Below, piece after piece: positions 12,681 through 25,081 of a stretch of DNA of 64,000 nucleotides. The stretch is from assembly GCA_032207245.1 (NCBI GenBank), contig CM063506.1, positions 45,785,230-45,849,229 on the forward strand, given 5' to 3'. The stretch comes from Pardosa pseudoannulata (Eukaryota > Arthropoda > Arachnida > Araneae > Lycosidae). The notes below the pieces were generated by a model, which did not search any database, was not told the origin of the DNA, and saw nothing but the letters and a program-made list of their open reading frames with translations. Numbering within the stretch: position 1 is the stretch's first letter; every line of letters starts with the position of its first letter. A program made the translations under genes and the position numbers.

Positions 12681-13737
12681 TTTTACTTCTTACTTCATGC
12701 TAGCTATATGACAGTAAAACACGATAGCAATTAAATACTTAATGTCAGAAATTAATCCACAGCCAATAAGTGACAGACACCCCACTCAGTGTTTATATTG
12801 ATAGCCAGAGCTCGAGCACAATGGTGTTTTCACTTCATCAGGTTACTCCTTGTCTCCCTCAGTCGCTCGTGTATTGCGCCTGCGGCTCGCTGCGGGTGAT
12901 TCGGATACTTCGAAGGGCTTACTGCAACGTTGAGTGGCCTAATACTCGCGATCTGCCCACTGCCGAGATAAGCCTGGAGGGCCTCACGGCCTTATGGACC
13001 CGGTTTGGCGCTTGATTGTCTCCCTCAGTCACTCCTTGGTGGTTCCTAACTCATCGAACTCTTCAAACTGATGTGGCCCCATCTCACGGGATTGCACAGC
13101 CACCCAAATTCTAACCCAATGATAACTCAAGGGTGTAAAGCAGAAGTGTGTTCAATGGAAATAGTCCATCATCAACATTTGTGGTCAGAATATTAATAAA
13201 AATATAAAAAAGAGATAGAAAACACACTAAGAAAAGTAACGGGATAGCAATATTGACATGAAATTGGACATCAGTATTCTTTGAATTTACCATTAAATGA
13301 ATATTGAGCAATCGTTGTTGATTTATCATGAACTCATGAGAAATTAAAATGTTTTTCGTACTTGGGACTACACGCTTCAGCGAGAGGCAAATTCTTTTGC
13401 AACTCCAGATCTTTTTTCTATACTCTCTGTAGAAAAGAAGGTTTCAATAGAGCAATTTGTTGCAACGTCGCAAAATACTATAATGACCTTCCCATTCATT
13501 TTAAGTTTGTTTACACCAGCCAACAGACAAACAGTAAATTGCCCTTCCATTTGAAACTAAAGCCAGTATTATCATAAGTTGAGATGTGCCCTGCTGCGTG
13601 AAATCGCCTTATATGTCATTTTAAAAAATCAATAACATCTTAATAAAATATAATTTTAAATAAAAATATAATTTTAAATAATCAATTATGTTATTTTAAA
13701 GAAATGCAATAGCAAAAATAAATGGTGACATTTTAGA

Positions 13738-16265
13738 TGAATTTATTCAATTTAATAAGCATTTTATACACATCAACACGATGTCCCAATTTGTGAGAGC
13801 GTAGTGACAAAATATTTCTAAAATTTTGTATGCTAATGTATCTTTTATGTCTACATAAATCAATAATAAAAAGTACAACATTAGATACATAAATTTATTC
13901 ACTTTAATAAAATTTGTTGTTCTATATATAGACGTCATCATGATATCACAACTCGTGATAATGTAATAACAAAACATTTCTGAAATTTTGCAGGCTAATT
14001 TATCTTTGATAACAGTGCATAAATCAATTATAAATAGTACAACATTAGATAGATAAATTTATTCACTTTAATCAACGTTGTTTTTCCATATATAGACGTC
14101 ATCAGGACGTCGCAACTTGTGATAGCGTAATGACAAAATATTTTAAAATTTTGTATGCTAATTTATCTTTGATGATAATATATAAATCAATTATAAAAAG
14201 TACAACATTAGATAGATAAATTTATTCACTTTAATAAACGTTGTTGTTCTATATATAGACGTCATCATGATGTCACAACTCGTGATAATGTACTAACAAA
14301 ATATTTTTGAAACTTTTCATGCTAATTTATCTTTGATGATAATATATAAATCAATTATAAAATGTACAACATTAGATAGATAAATTTATTCACTTTATTA
14401 AACGTTGTTTTTCTATGTATAAATGTCATCATATCACAACTTGAGATAATGTAGTAATAAAACATTTCTGAAATTTCATGTTAATTTATCTTTGATGACA
14501 ATGCATAAATCTATTACAAAAAGTACATTTAATAGATACATTTTTTTAACTTGAATAAACGTTTTTTTCTATATATAGACGTCATCATGATATCACAACT
14601 TGTGATAATGTAGTAATAAAATATTTCTGAAATTTTGATTGCTAATTCATCTTTCATGACAATATATATATATCAGTTATAAAAAGTACAGTATGACACA
14701 TAGATAAATTTATTCACTTGAATAAACGTTTTTTTCTATATATAGACGTCATCATGATATCACAACTTGTGATAATGTAGTAATAAAATATTTCTAAAAT
14801 TTTGATTGCTAATTTATCTTTAATGACAATATATAAATCAATTATAAAAAGTACAACATTAGAGATAGATAAAATTATTCACTTTATGAAAGTTGATTTT
14901 TTATATATAGAAATCATCATGATATCACAACTCGTGATAGTGTAGTAAAAAATATATATCTGAAATTTTGCATGCTAATTCATCTTTGATGACAATACAT
15001 AAATCAATTATAAAAAGTACAACATTAGATAGATAAATTTATTCACTTTAATAAACGTTGTTTTTCTATGTATAATTGTCATTATATAACTACTCGAGAT
15101 AATGTAGTAACAAAACATTTCTGAAATTTCATGTTAATTTATCTTTGATGACAATACATAAATCTATTACAAAAAGTACCACATTTGATAGATACATTTA
15201 TTAACTTTAATTAACATTGATTTTCTATATATAGTCGTTATCATGATGTCACAACTCGTGATAATGTAGCAACAAACTATTTCTGAAATTTTGCATGCTA
15301 ATTCATCTTTCATGACAATATATATATATCAGTTATAAAAAGTACAGTATTAGACGTCATTATGATATCACAACTCGTGATAATGTAGTAACAAAATATT
15401 TCTGAACTTTTGCATGCTAATTTATTTTTGATGACTACATAAATCAATTATAAAAAGAACAACATTAGATAGATAAATTTATTCACTTTAATAAACGTTG
15501 TTTTTCTATATATATATACATGTCATCATGATATCACAATTTGTGATAATGTAGTAATAAAATATTTCTGAAATTTTGATTTCTAATTTATCTTTTATGA
15601 CAATATATAAATCAATTATAAAAAGCACAACATTAAATAGATAAATTTCTTCACTTTAGTAAATGTTGATTCTCTGTATATAGACGTTATCGCGTACTGG
15701 TACGATATTTTAAATTAATTATAAGCTTAGTTTGAGCTATATTTATATTCTTATTCCTTAATCAGGCATAATAATCCAACTAAAAGAAACGGAAACATTT
15801 TCCAGTCTTCTTAGAACAACAACTTTTATTCCATCACAATAATTTTATAAAAAAAACTTTATAACAAAAACAAAAGTTGCAAACGATAAACTTGTAACAA
15901 ACTGCAAACGATTTTTAAACTAAAAATAAATCATTGAGTCTGTGCTACTACAACGTCATCATGATATCACAACTCGTGATAATGTAGCAAGAAAACATTT
16001 GTGAAATTTCATCGTAATTTTATATGTTTGATGACAATACATAAATCAATTATAAAAAGTACAACATTAGTTAGATGAATTTATTCACTTTAATAAACGT
16101 TGTTTTTCTATATATAGATGTCACCATGATGTGACAACTCGGGATAATGTAACAAAATATTTCTGAAATTTTGCATGTTAATTTATCTTTAATGACAATA
16201 CATAAATCAATTGTAAAAATTACAATTGATAGTTTTTTTTTCATTTTAATAAGCATCACATAGGA
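13738..16265. repeat. Satellite array, ~155-175-bp unit
   Basis: More than a dozen diverged units. The unit includes GATAAATTTATTCACTTTAA, TATATATAGACGTCATCATG, ATATCACAACTCGTGATAAT, GTAGTAACAAAATATTTCTG and AATCAATTATAAAAAGTACA. The motif TCACAACTCGTGA is palindromic in many units. The array is interrupted at 15696-15952. Confidence 0.93.
15696..15952. other. Non-satellite insertion inside the satellite array
   Basis: About 257 bp without the satellite unit, from GTACTGGTACGATATTTTAA to GTGTGCTACTACAACGT. The satellite resumes at CATCATGATATCACAACTCG. No terminal repeat or coding signal is obvious. Confidence 0.6.
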
Positions 16266-16652
16266 TGAGCACACGCGGGTGGTTAAAAAATGTCCTTTCT
16301 TTAACGTACATTATCTAATGCCAATGTTACTTTCACCTTAGTTTGTTTTTAAATAGAAGCGTGTGTTCTTTAAAGTTTTTCTTACGCATTTCTTCTGTAC
16401 TAAAAGGAAATCTCCACTTGATTTCTTGCCTCTTCGTATATCTGTCTAGCTTACTGCCAGCTTTATCTCCGGAAGTGTATTGTATATTTATTAGGATTGA
16501 CAGTATCCACATTCTGAAATATTTTTGTTCCATTTCCAATTTGTGCTGTCGATATAATAAGATGTTCTTTTTTTATGTTGAGAATAGGGTAGATTTGTTC
16601 TTAAATACTTATGTTTTGGAATATATTTTTAAGAGTTTTATTTTTTTTACAG

Positions 16653-16683
16653 GTTACCTAAAGAAAAATTTGAAGTGATAAAT
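16653..16683 (+). CDS. LMLN: LMLN exon B (31-nt microexon)
   Basis: This is a very short exon between TTTTTTTTACAG and GTGAGT. Its first base completes the alanine codon from exon A and the rest encodes LPKEKFEVIN, ending in phase 0. The peptide continues the family sequence between the two neighbouring exons. Gene finders often miss exons this small; the evidence is phase compatibility, clean splice sites and similarity to the LMLN family. It lies 15.6 kb downstream of exon A. Confidence 0.88.
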
Positions 16684-16772
16684 GTGAGTACTTATTTTTT
16701 CAATACTCTTATGTATATGTACACACACAAGCATAGAAAGAAAGAGTGAGAGTGTGTTTATGTATGTATATG

Positions 16773-17531
16773 TAATGATATTTTAATCAATCAGCTAATT
16801 AAAAAAACTGTATTCTAAAATATATTTTTAGTGATTCTATCCTTAAAATTACAACCATTGGCAAGATTAAAATTATTATGATATTTTAATCAATCAACTA
16901 ATTAAAATTGTATTATAAAATCCCTAAAATTACAACCATTGGTGACATTGAAGTATATAATGATGTTTTAATCAACTAATTAAAACTGTATTCTAAAATA
17001 TATTTCTGGCGATTCTTTCCCTAAAATTACAATCATTGGGGAGATTGAAATATATAATGATATTTCAATCAATCAACTAATTAAAATTGTATTTTAAAAT
17101 CCCTAAAATTACAACCATTGGCGAGATTGAAATATATAATGATATTTCAATCAATCAACTAATTAAAACTGTATTCTAAAATATATTTTTTGGCGATTTT
17201 ATCCTTAAAATTACAACTATTGGCGATATTGAAATATATAATGATATTTTAATGAGTCAACTAACCAAAACTGTATTCTAAAATATATTTCTGATGATTC
17301 TATCCCTAATATTGCAACCATTGGCGAGGTTGAAATATATAATGATATTTTAATCAATCAACTAATTAAAACTATATTCTATAAGATATTTCTAACGATT
17401 TTACCCGTAAAATTACAATCATTGGCCAGATTGAAATATATAATTATATTTTAATCAATCAACTAATTAAAAATGTATTCTAAAATATATTTCTGGCAAT
17501 TCTATCCCTAAAATTACAACTATTGTCTAGA
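16773..17531. repeat. Satellite array, ~100-bp unit
   Basis: About eight units with ATGATATTTTAATCAATCAA, CTAATTAAAACTGTATTCTA, AAATATATTTCTGGCGATTC and CCCTAAAATTACAACCATTG. Some units lack the segment between TATTCTAAAA and CCCTAAAATT, so long and short variants alternate at the start of the array. Confidence 0.92.
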
Positions 17532-17799
17532 TGTCTTTGTTTTCCCTTAAAGTGTGGTATCCTATGGTGACTTCGAGAACATCAAAATTAATTTTTACTG
17601 AGCTCAATTATTATTATATAACTCCTTTATAAATTTAGTTTCAATTCCCGCGTCTCCCACGTGACCAACTCTTAACATACTCATTGGCTGGCTCACTTGC
17701 ACCATCACTAAACTCTACAGCTGAATTTAAAACATTTGGCAACAGAGCGCAATTTCTCATTTTCCAATCTCCTTTGGTAATTTCTCCTTTTACTTTCTT

Positions 17800-18280
17800 A
17801 TTCCTTCACATCTATTTTTTCAGTTACAAAAGATCTTATCTAAAGTAGTGTCTGAGACTTAAAATTCTTTTAGCAATCTCCCAAAGTTAGCTCTGCATTA
17901 CAAGCTAATTTTCTGTCCATTCACCACATTTCCCAGCTTTCCCAGGCAAAAAGCTTACGTTTTAATGATCTATGACCAAGCTACTTTCTCTGGAAAGGAA
18001 TGCGCCTCAACCTCTCGATGTTGTGCCCAATTCTGTAAAAGCAAAGATCATTCACTTCTCTGCCTTTGACTGAGAAATATGCTGTTTTCGTAGCTCTGAA
18101 TCAAAAGTTTAACTTTACCGTTAAACGTGCTGCTTCTCTTTAATGGAATGGCCAGACTACATCATCTTTATTAATCAATAGCACTCAGATTTCTCCTTGA
18201 CCAGTAGCCCTGGCTAGTAAATATAATACGGGCTACAATTTCATGTAACCGGCGGATATAATTCTTGCTGGTTTGCGCAC
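17800..18280 (+). repeat. Dispersed repeat family X, copy 1
   Basis: Similar to 19985-20515 across landmarks AATTTTCTGTCCATTC/CGCCACATTT, AAGCTACTTTCTCTGG, GACTGAGAAATATGC, TTTCTCCTTGACCAGTAGCC and GGGCTACAATTTCATGTAAC, ending before a CA run. A partly inverted copy lies at 20570-21050. No protein product was recognised. Confidence 0.75.
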
Positions 18281-18463
18281 ACACACACATATAGTATACA
18301 TTTTATATATAAAGGCGTTATATATATATTTCCTTTATTATATATTTATTATAAATTCTAAATAAATATATACAACTAAGAAAGAGTCTTTTTACAATAT
18401 AACATATGCACACATTCTAAAAAGTGCCCCCACATAAATACACACACAAAAATCTATTGAACA

Positions 18464-18574
<111 letters not shown>

Positions 18575-18614
18575 GAGTGGAGAGAGAGAGAGACTCAAAA
18601 AAATTTCTATGGTA

Positions 18615-19003
18615 CCAAGAGATTAAAACTTTCTAAATGGTCGTCTAAGTCATTTCATGAACTAAGAAACGGAAAAGTGTATTAGTGAAAAACATATTAA
18701 GATATTTTATCAGTTATTCATTTTTTTACTTTAAATGTGTTCTTATACGTATATAGTGCTATTTTACTATGAAAAATATATTTTACATATCAATTTAGAA
18801 TGTACTTTTCAGAACATTAAAAATCTGAAGCTATATATTTTTATATTATTTATATAATTTTATTAAGTGTATTTTTCAAAACATTAAAAAATGTAAAAAC
18901 TTTGCTAGAATATTTAAAACTCTTATGTATTATGGGTGAACTGATAAATATATAAGCAAAAACAATTCAGTTCGTGGAAACATTTTGTTACCTCTGTTTG
19001 GCA
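18615..19003 (+). repeat. Dispersed repeat, copy 2 of the 10137-10451 sequence
   Basis: It starts ACCAAGAGATTAAAACTTTC and ends CTCTGTTTGGC, as in copy 1. Internal landmarks are TATATAGTGCTATTTTACTA and GATAAATATATAAGCAAAAA. It has an additional stretch in the middle relative to copy 1. Confidence 0.8.
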
Positions 19004-19735
19004 GGATACACATTTTCAAAATTTGCGAGAAAGATTTTAATCAAATCCCACTCTAACACTCATGCCTAAAATTATCTTTACATAGAAAAATTCTCCGATT
19101 TATCAGAAAGTGTGAGCTATAATTTTGATCGTTTTTTAAATAATACATAATATTATGACACATAAACGCAAAGGGGAAAAATTTAAGAGCACTGCATATA
19201 TAATTGTTGCGTGAAACAATAAAAATAATAAAGAAACGTTAGAGATTAAAAAAAAAAAGAATAACTCAGGAATATGTATGCTTGTGTATGTTTTTGTGTT
19301 TTACCTACCATTTTAATATTGTACCGTATAATTATGCATTTTTAAAAAAAGATCCAAGTTAAAAATATATATTACTAGAATATCTGATCATATTATTTTA
19401 TTCTAAGCCATATTAAAGCAGAAAAAAATGGACTTATTCTTTCCTAACACTTTTTCGGTTAAATAAAAGAAACAGTTATATTATTAATCCTTGAGATAAA
19501 ATTTTCTAAGTATAAGATTGTAGCCTTACTTACTTTCAAAATTCTCTGTGATGTTGTAACTGTCAGTTACGCAACAGCTTAGACTGACAGAATGTCTGTG
19601 CTGTATCACCTGATATATCGTTTCCAAATAGTTTACAAGAACTTTTTATATTTTCAGACAAACCTAAAACTTTCGGAAATCTAGCACCATTATCCCACTT
19701 TTACATTACAATTTTAGGGGCCTATATGTGTCTGT

Positions 19736-19857
19736 GTTTATATATATTTATATATATGTTTTTTTATATAAGTATATATTTACGTATATATGTATACATA
19801 TTTGTATATATAAATGTATATAATATGTGTAATGCATATATTCATATAATGTGTGTA

Positions 19858-19894
<37 letters not shown>

Positions 19895-19902
19895 ATATAT
19901 AC

Positions 19903-19952
<50 letters not shown>
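19736..19952. repeat. TA/TG microsatellite field
   Basis: Imperfect TATATA/GTATATA repeats, then regular (TA)n and a (GT)n run from about 19911 to 19952. Open frames across it are repeat artefacts. Confidence 0.95.
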
Positions 19953-19959
<7 letters not shown>

Positions 19960-19984
19960 CAAAATTATTATACTTAAAATATTC

Positions 19985-20515
19985 CTTAAAAATTCTTCTC
20001 TTTCCCATTATTAAACCTTCAAATCTATTTTCCCTGCCCCAAAATATCTTTTTAAAAGGAGTGACTTGTATTCTTCTAACCCATTTCCCAAAGCTTTCTC
20101 TCAAAAAAGTACTAATTTTCTGTCCATCCGCCACATTTTCTAAGTGTCTCAATAAAATAACTCACGCCTACAATGATATAAGTTCCTTTTTACTGTTAAG
20201 AATGCTGACTAAGCTATATTCTCTGGGAAAGAATTCATCTCCGCGTCTCGTTGTAGCAACCCTGTAATTTAAACGTATTTCATGATCATTCTATCTTCTG
20301 TCTTATACTGAGAAATGTGCCACTTTCATAGCTCTAAAATAATGTCTAATTTATTTTACGGACTCCCCATTTGCTTTAATATGCCACGACTGTTTACTTT
20401 ATTACTGCAAACTGCTTAGGCTTCTCCTTGGCCAGTAACCCAGGCAAGTAAAAACAGTATGGGGCTACAACATCATGTAAACGGCAGATTAAATTGCGTT
20501 GGTTTACACATTCAC
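19985..20515 (+). repeat. Dispersed repeat family X, copy 2
   Basis: Second copy of the sequence at 17800-18280, ending in a short CA run at 20512-20526. It includes CTTCTCCTTGGCCAGTAACC and GGGCTACAACATCATGTAAA. Confidence 0.75.
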
Positions 20516-20569
20516 ACACACACACACGCATGCACGCGCGTAATCCAGGAAATATAAAACTGTTGGACA

Positions 20570-21050
20570 GATTTCACATTATAACCCATTATTTTTTACT
20601 TACCCGGGCTTCTGGACAAGGAGAAGCCTAATCAGCTAGCAGTAATAAAGATGCAGTCGGTCCATATTGAAGAGAACGGCACACAAGTCCAAGTCTAATT
20701 GAAATTTTAGTTCCGAGCTGCTAGAAAAAGATATTTTCAGTAGCCAGCGGTAGACAAGAGAAAGACACAAAAATCCATTTCCTCGAACAGAGGTGTACAA
20801 AAGAGCGAAGATAGACAGAATTTTCCCAAGGGACAAGAAACTTAGTCAGTTAGAATTTAACTGTTAAGATCAGGAGAAAAGCCCAGCTATTTGCCGGTGA
20901 CAGCTGGAAAACGTGTTGACTGGACAGAAAACTTTGGGAAATGTATTGGAAGAATTTTAAGTCGAAGACACTCCTTTGAATAAGACATTTTGAGGCTGGG
21001 AAAAAGATTTTATGGAATTAGAATGAGAGACAGGAGGTTTTTTAAAGAAA
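20570..21050 (-). repeat. Dispersed repeat family X, inverted copy
   Basis: Read on the minus strand it carries landmarks of the two preceding copies: a CTTCTCCTTGTCCAGAAGCC segment near 20612-20630, and the CCAAAGTTTTCTGTCCA and AAGTGTCTTCGACTTAAAAT type segments near 20920-20980. With 19985-20515 it forms a large imperfect inverted repeat. Confidence 0.6.
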
Positions 21051-21142
21051 TATTAAAGTGAAATAATTTTTATATTTTACATATATATATTATATAAAAT
21101 GTTGCATTTTATCGGTAATCTGTTATTTTTTATGTTTTACAG

Positions 21143-21225
21143 TCAGATATCCTGCCTCAAGCTTTAGATTATTGGCAGAAGACTTTATTAGTCAGGCCAA
21201 TGAGTGTTCCAATTAGACTTAATAG
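21143..21225 (+). CDS. LMLN: LMLN exon C
   Basis: The acceptor is TATGTTTTACAG and the donor GTAAGA. The exon reads SDILPQALDYWQKTLLVRP and on to VPIRLN, then leaves AG of a split arginine codon. The segment belongs to the N-terminal domain of the M8 family, upstream of the zinc site. Confidence 0.95.
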
Positions 21226-21808
21226 GTAAGAATTTCCTGGAATCTTGTACTTTATTATTTCTAATATTTTGAAGCTTAATCTCATTTACTTAACAAGAAA
21301 TAAATGATTACATTGCCCATAGTTTACTAAAAAAAATATTATTTGCGACAGATATTTTATTGTTATCTCTTGATGAAAAAACCATGCTTATTTTGATGAG
21401 TATTTTTTATTGTATATTTTTTAAAGTTTTAGTAATTTGAACACTATAGGTTTTAGTTTTTTAGTGGTGGAGTTTATATTTTAACATTTGAATATAAGAA
21501 ATAACATCCATCTTCAAATATTTATTATTTTTTCTTTTAATAATATCGTATTTATTTAGTTATTTTGTAAAATTTGTTTGTATAGAGTTGTTTTAAATTC
21601 TTGTAATCTTTTATGAGTTTTTTTTTCTAAATTTTTATATTAAATAGTTAATTAGAATAAATTTATTAAATATTGTTATTATTATTTATAGCTTAATATA
21701 TAAGGTTTATTAATTGATAGTTTTTATGTTATTTGAAATTGCTATTTTAACTGTTAAAGTGATTTTTAAAATAAATTGAAGCTATTATTATTTTGCTTAT
21801 TATTTAAA

Positions 21809-22700
21809 ACTAGCATACAGCCCATCATATGACGGGATTAGTAAAATTTTTAATATTCCAGAACTGTTAAGTACCCAATGAGGCAGGTAAAAAAATGGTT
21901 TGTTTTTTGGCTGAGAACTATCTGGTTCACTCTCAATAATTATTTATCGTCATACTCCTCTAGAGTCTCCCGATCCTGTAAAGCAATTTAGAATCACATT
22001 GAATTCATTTAGTCAAACCGTGTGGTTATGTATAACAAACAAACACACAAACGAACAAACTTCTTAATTTCCAAATATATATAAATTAAAAGTTAGATAT
22101 TTAGTAGTCCGTGAAATAGACTCCTAGACTTATATGAAAAGAATTTATTGTTAATACCGATGATAAAATTTTCATTGTAACAAAAAATAATCGATGATTC
22201 AATTTAAAATTATCACATATGTACCTAATCTATTATTTAAGCCAAATATAAAAGAAAATCATTTACGTAATATCTAAGTTCAGTGGTAAAAGATATTAAA
22301 ATAGTGTAGACGATATTTAAATAGTTTAAAATATGAAATGATTAAATGAGATGGTTAAAGGAATGACGTCACAATGCTAGAAAAATTGTTATTTTTCCTA
22401 TTTATTAAGTGATTAATGGTTAAATTTAATCGCCTCCTCTTAACCGGGGAAAATAGGGCTTGAAATAACGGCATTAAACTCTCGAAAAGGGGCGAAGGGG
22501 TGGATTTCGAACGTTTTAAAGACTACAGTATTTTTTGCTCTGATATGCAGCATATTTATACAAATTTATTTTAGGATCGGATCGATAGTTTAGGAGAAGA
22601 TAAACTTTGTTCGCTTTGATTGGATGCCTGTATCCATTCCAGGTCCAACCGCTTCATAAATTTGCGGACAGATAACTTAGGCTATTATTATATAGGGAAT
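21809..22700 (+). mobile_element. Unclassified ~0.9-kb element family Y, copy 1 (full length)
   Basis: It begins ACTAGCATACAGCCCATCAT and ends TAGGCTATTATTATATAGGG. Close to the start is a hairpin sequence, CCCGTCATATGACGGG in the consensus of the copies. Near the end are CCATTCCAGGTCCAACCGCT and GGACAGATAACTTAGG. There is no open frame of note, so it is non-autonomous. The layout (short hairpin start, 3' segment with a GACAGA motif) resembles abundant arthropod repeats whose class I cannot name with certainty. Confidence 0.75.
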
Positions 22701-23374
22701 ACTAACATAAAGCCCGTCATATGACGGCATCAGTAAAATTTTTAATTTTCCAGAATTGTAAAGTACACTATGAGGCAAGTAATAAAATGGTTTGATTTTG
22801 GTTGAGAATTATTTGGTACACGCTCAATAATTTGATTATCTTTACTGACCGCATACTACTTGCCAACTTTAATTTATCTTGCCATTTTAGGGACTGAAGA
22901 GGTTTTAATATTGACAATGATTATTTCAGGGTATATATATGAAGAATGTTCAAAATGTAGAGAATCGATTGTAAACTCTGTCGTTATGTATAAAAAAAAC
23001 AATCATACAAACGAACAAACTTCTTAATTTTGAAAGATATATAACTTAAACGCTAGATATTTATTAGTTCATGAAATAGACTCCTAGACTTTTATGAAAA
23101 GAAATTGTTGTTAATACCGATCATAAAATTTCCATTGCTACTAAAAATTATCGGTAATCAAATTTAAAATTATCACATATGTACCTAATCTATTATTTAA
23201 TGCCAATATAAAAGAAAATTATTTACGTAATATCTAAGTTCAGGGATAAAACGTATGAAAATAATGCGGATGATATTTAAATAATTTAAAATAAGAAATG
23301 ATTAAATGAGATGGTCAAAGGAATGACGTCATAATGCTTGAAAAAAAAGGTTATTTTTATCTACTTATAATATG
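22701..23374 (+). mobile_element. Element family Y, copy 2, 5' part (split by copy 3)
   Basis: It starts ACTAACATAAAGCCCGTCAT immediately after copy 1 and breaks off at TTATCTACTTATAATATG. The missing 3' part is found at 24263-24590, on the other side of copy 3. The uninterrupted copy at 33236 shows the same two parts joined. Confidence 0.75.
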
Positions 23375-24262
23375 ACTAGCATATAGCCCATCATATGACG
23401 GGATTAGTAAAATTTTTAATATTCCAGAACTGTTAAGTACCCAATGAGGCAGGTAAAAATGGTTTGTTTTTTGGCTGAGAATTATCTGGTTCACTCTCAA
23501 TAATTTATTTATCGTCATACTCCTCTAGAGTCTCCCGATCCTGTAATGCAGTTTAGAATCACATTGAATTCATTTAGTAAAACGGTGTGGTTATGTATAA
23601 CAAACAAACGAACAAACTTCTTAATTTCCAAATATATATATATAAACTAAAAGTTAGATATTTATTAGTCCGTGAAATGGACTCCTAGACTTATATGAAA
23701 AGAATTTATTATTAATACCGCTGATAAAATTTTCATTGCTACAAAAAATAATCGATGATTCGATTTAAAATTATCACATATGTACCTAATCTATTATTTA
23801 AGCCAAATATAAAAGAAAATCATTTACGTAATATTGAAGTTCAGTGGTAAAAGATATTATAATAGTGTAGACGATATTTAAATAGTTTAAAATATGAAAT
23901 GATTAAATGAGATGTTTAAACGAATGACGTCACAATGCCAGAATTTTTTTTTATTTTTACCTATTTATTAAGTGATACATGAATAAATTTAATCGCCTGC
24001 TCTTAACCGGGGAAAATAGGGCTTGAAATAATGACATTAAACTCTCGAAAAGGGGCGAAGGATTGGATTTCGAACGTTTTAAAGACGACAGTATTTTTTG
24101 CTGTGATATGTAGCATATTTATACAAATTTATTTTAGAATCTGGTCGATAGTTTAGGAGAAGATAAACTTTATTCGCTTTGAATGGATGCCTCTATCCAT
24201 TCCAGGTCCAACCGCTTCATAAATTTGCGGAAAGATAACTTAGGCTATTATTATATAGGGGA
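23375..24262 (+). mobile_element. Element family Y, copy 3, nested within copy 2
   Basis: Complete copy from ACTAGCATATAGCCCATCAT to TAGGCTATTATTATATAGGG. It resembles copy 1 more closely than copy 2, which supports insertion of a copy-1-like element into a copy of another subfamily. Confidence 0.75.
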
Positions 24263-24590
24263 TATATTAATAAATTTAATCGCCTGCTATTAACCGGGGA
24301 AAATAGGGCTCGAAATAATGATATTAAACGCTCAAAAATTGTTGAAGGGGTGGAATTCGAACAATTTGAAGACGACAGTATTGTTTGCTGTGATAGGAAG
24401 CATATTTATACCAATTTATTTTAGAATCGGATCGATAATTTAGGAGAAGATAAACTTTACTCAATTTGAATTTTGCTAAACCTAACTCATCAAGAATCCA
24501 ATGGATGCCTCTATCCATTCCAAGTCCAACCGCTTCATAAATTCAAGAACAGACGGAGAGATAACTTAGGCTATTATTATATAAGGGATT
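24263..24590 (+). mobile_element. Element family Y, copy 2, 3' part
   Basis: It starts near TAATAAATTTAATCGCCTGC and ends with ACTTAGGCTATTATTATATA. It matches the 3' third of the family, including a segment (ACTCATCAAGAATCCAATGG) shared with the copy at 33236 but absent from copies 1 and 3. It is therefore the continuation of copy 2. Confidence 0.72.
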
Positions 24591-25081
24591 GATTTTTATT
24601 CTTTTAGCATTAGTTGATGTATAACATAGATAATTGAATTAAACTCATATCTGTATAAATATACATTAAAGAAAGGCAGAAAGTCATTATATATTTAAAA
24701 CATAAAAATTGAGTTTCCGTTTCATAAAAATTTAAAAAAATAAAGAATATTTTTTATTTTAATTTATATTTTACTAATAAATTCGTAACAAATATAAATG
24801 CACTTACCAGTAGAAAATCCGTATAAAATTTGCTTTCACTGCCTTTTAACTCTTCAAACCGTGTAAACTGTTTTACAGTGAAACTACCTTCTGATATTGA
24901 TACAGTTCTTTGTGACCGTATTTTAAAAATACTGTCACAACAAACTAACTGTTCAGCACGATTTTATTTTATGTCAGTTACTGGTGAAATTAAAATAAGA
25001 AATTTCTAATCAGTTTTCTTTGAAACACTTAGAAATTTTTATGGCAGTATTTATATTCATTTAATTATGCATTGTCTTCGT

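Larger units (their letters stand above)
1023..16652 (+). other. LMLN intron A-B (15.6 kb)
   Basis: This is the largest intron between recognised exons. Its recognisable contents are listed separately: the repeat at 1834-2034, microsatellites, satellite fields at 4.8-7.6 and 13.7-16.3 kb, a SINE and duplicated blocks. Stretches 2100-3390, 3620-4780, 7630-8040, 9200-9720, 11530-12270, 12680-13740 and 16270-16650 show nothing I recognise. The block 12760-13090 is distinctly richer in G and C than its surroundings but has no recognisable product. Confidence 0.8.

Noticed and set aside
12760..13090. GC-richer block with an 81-codon open frame
   Set aside because: No domain, splice context or similarity is recognisable; probably an unidentified repeat fragment.
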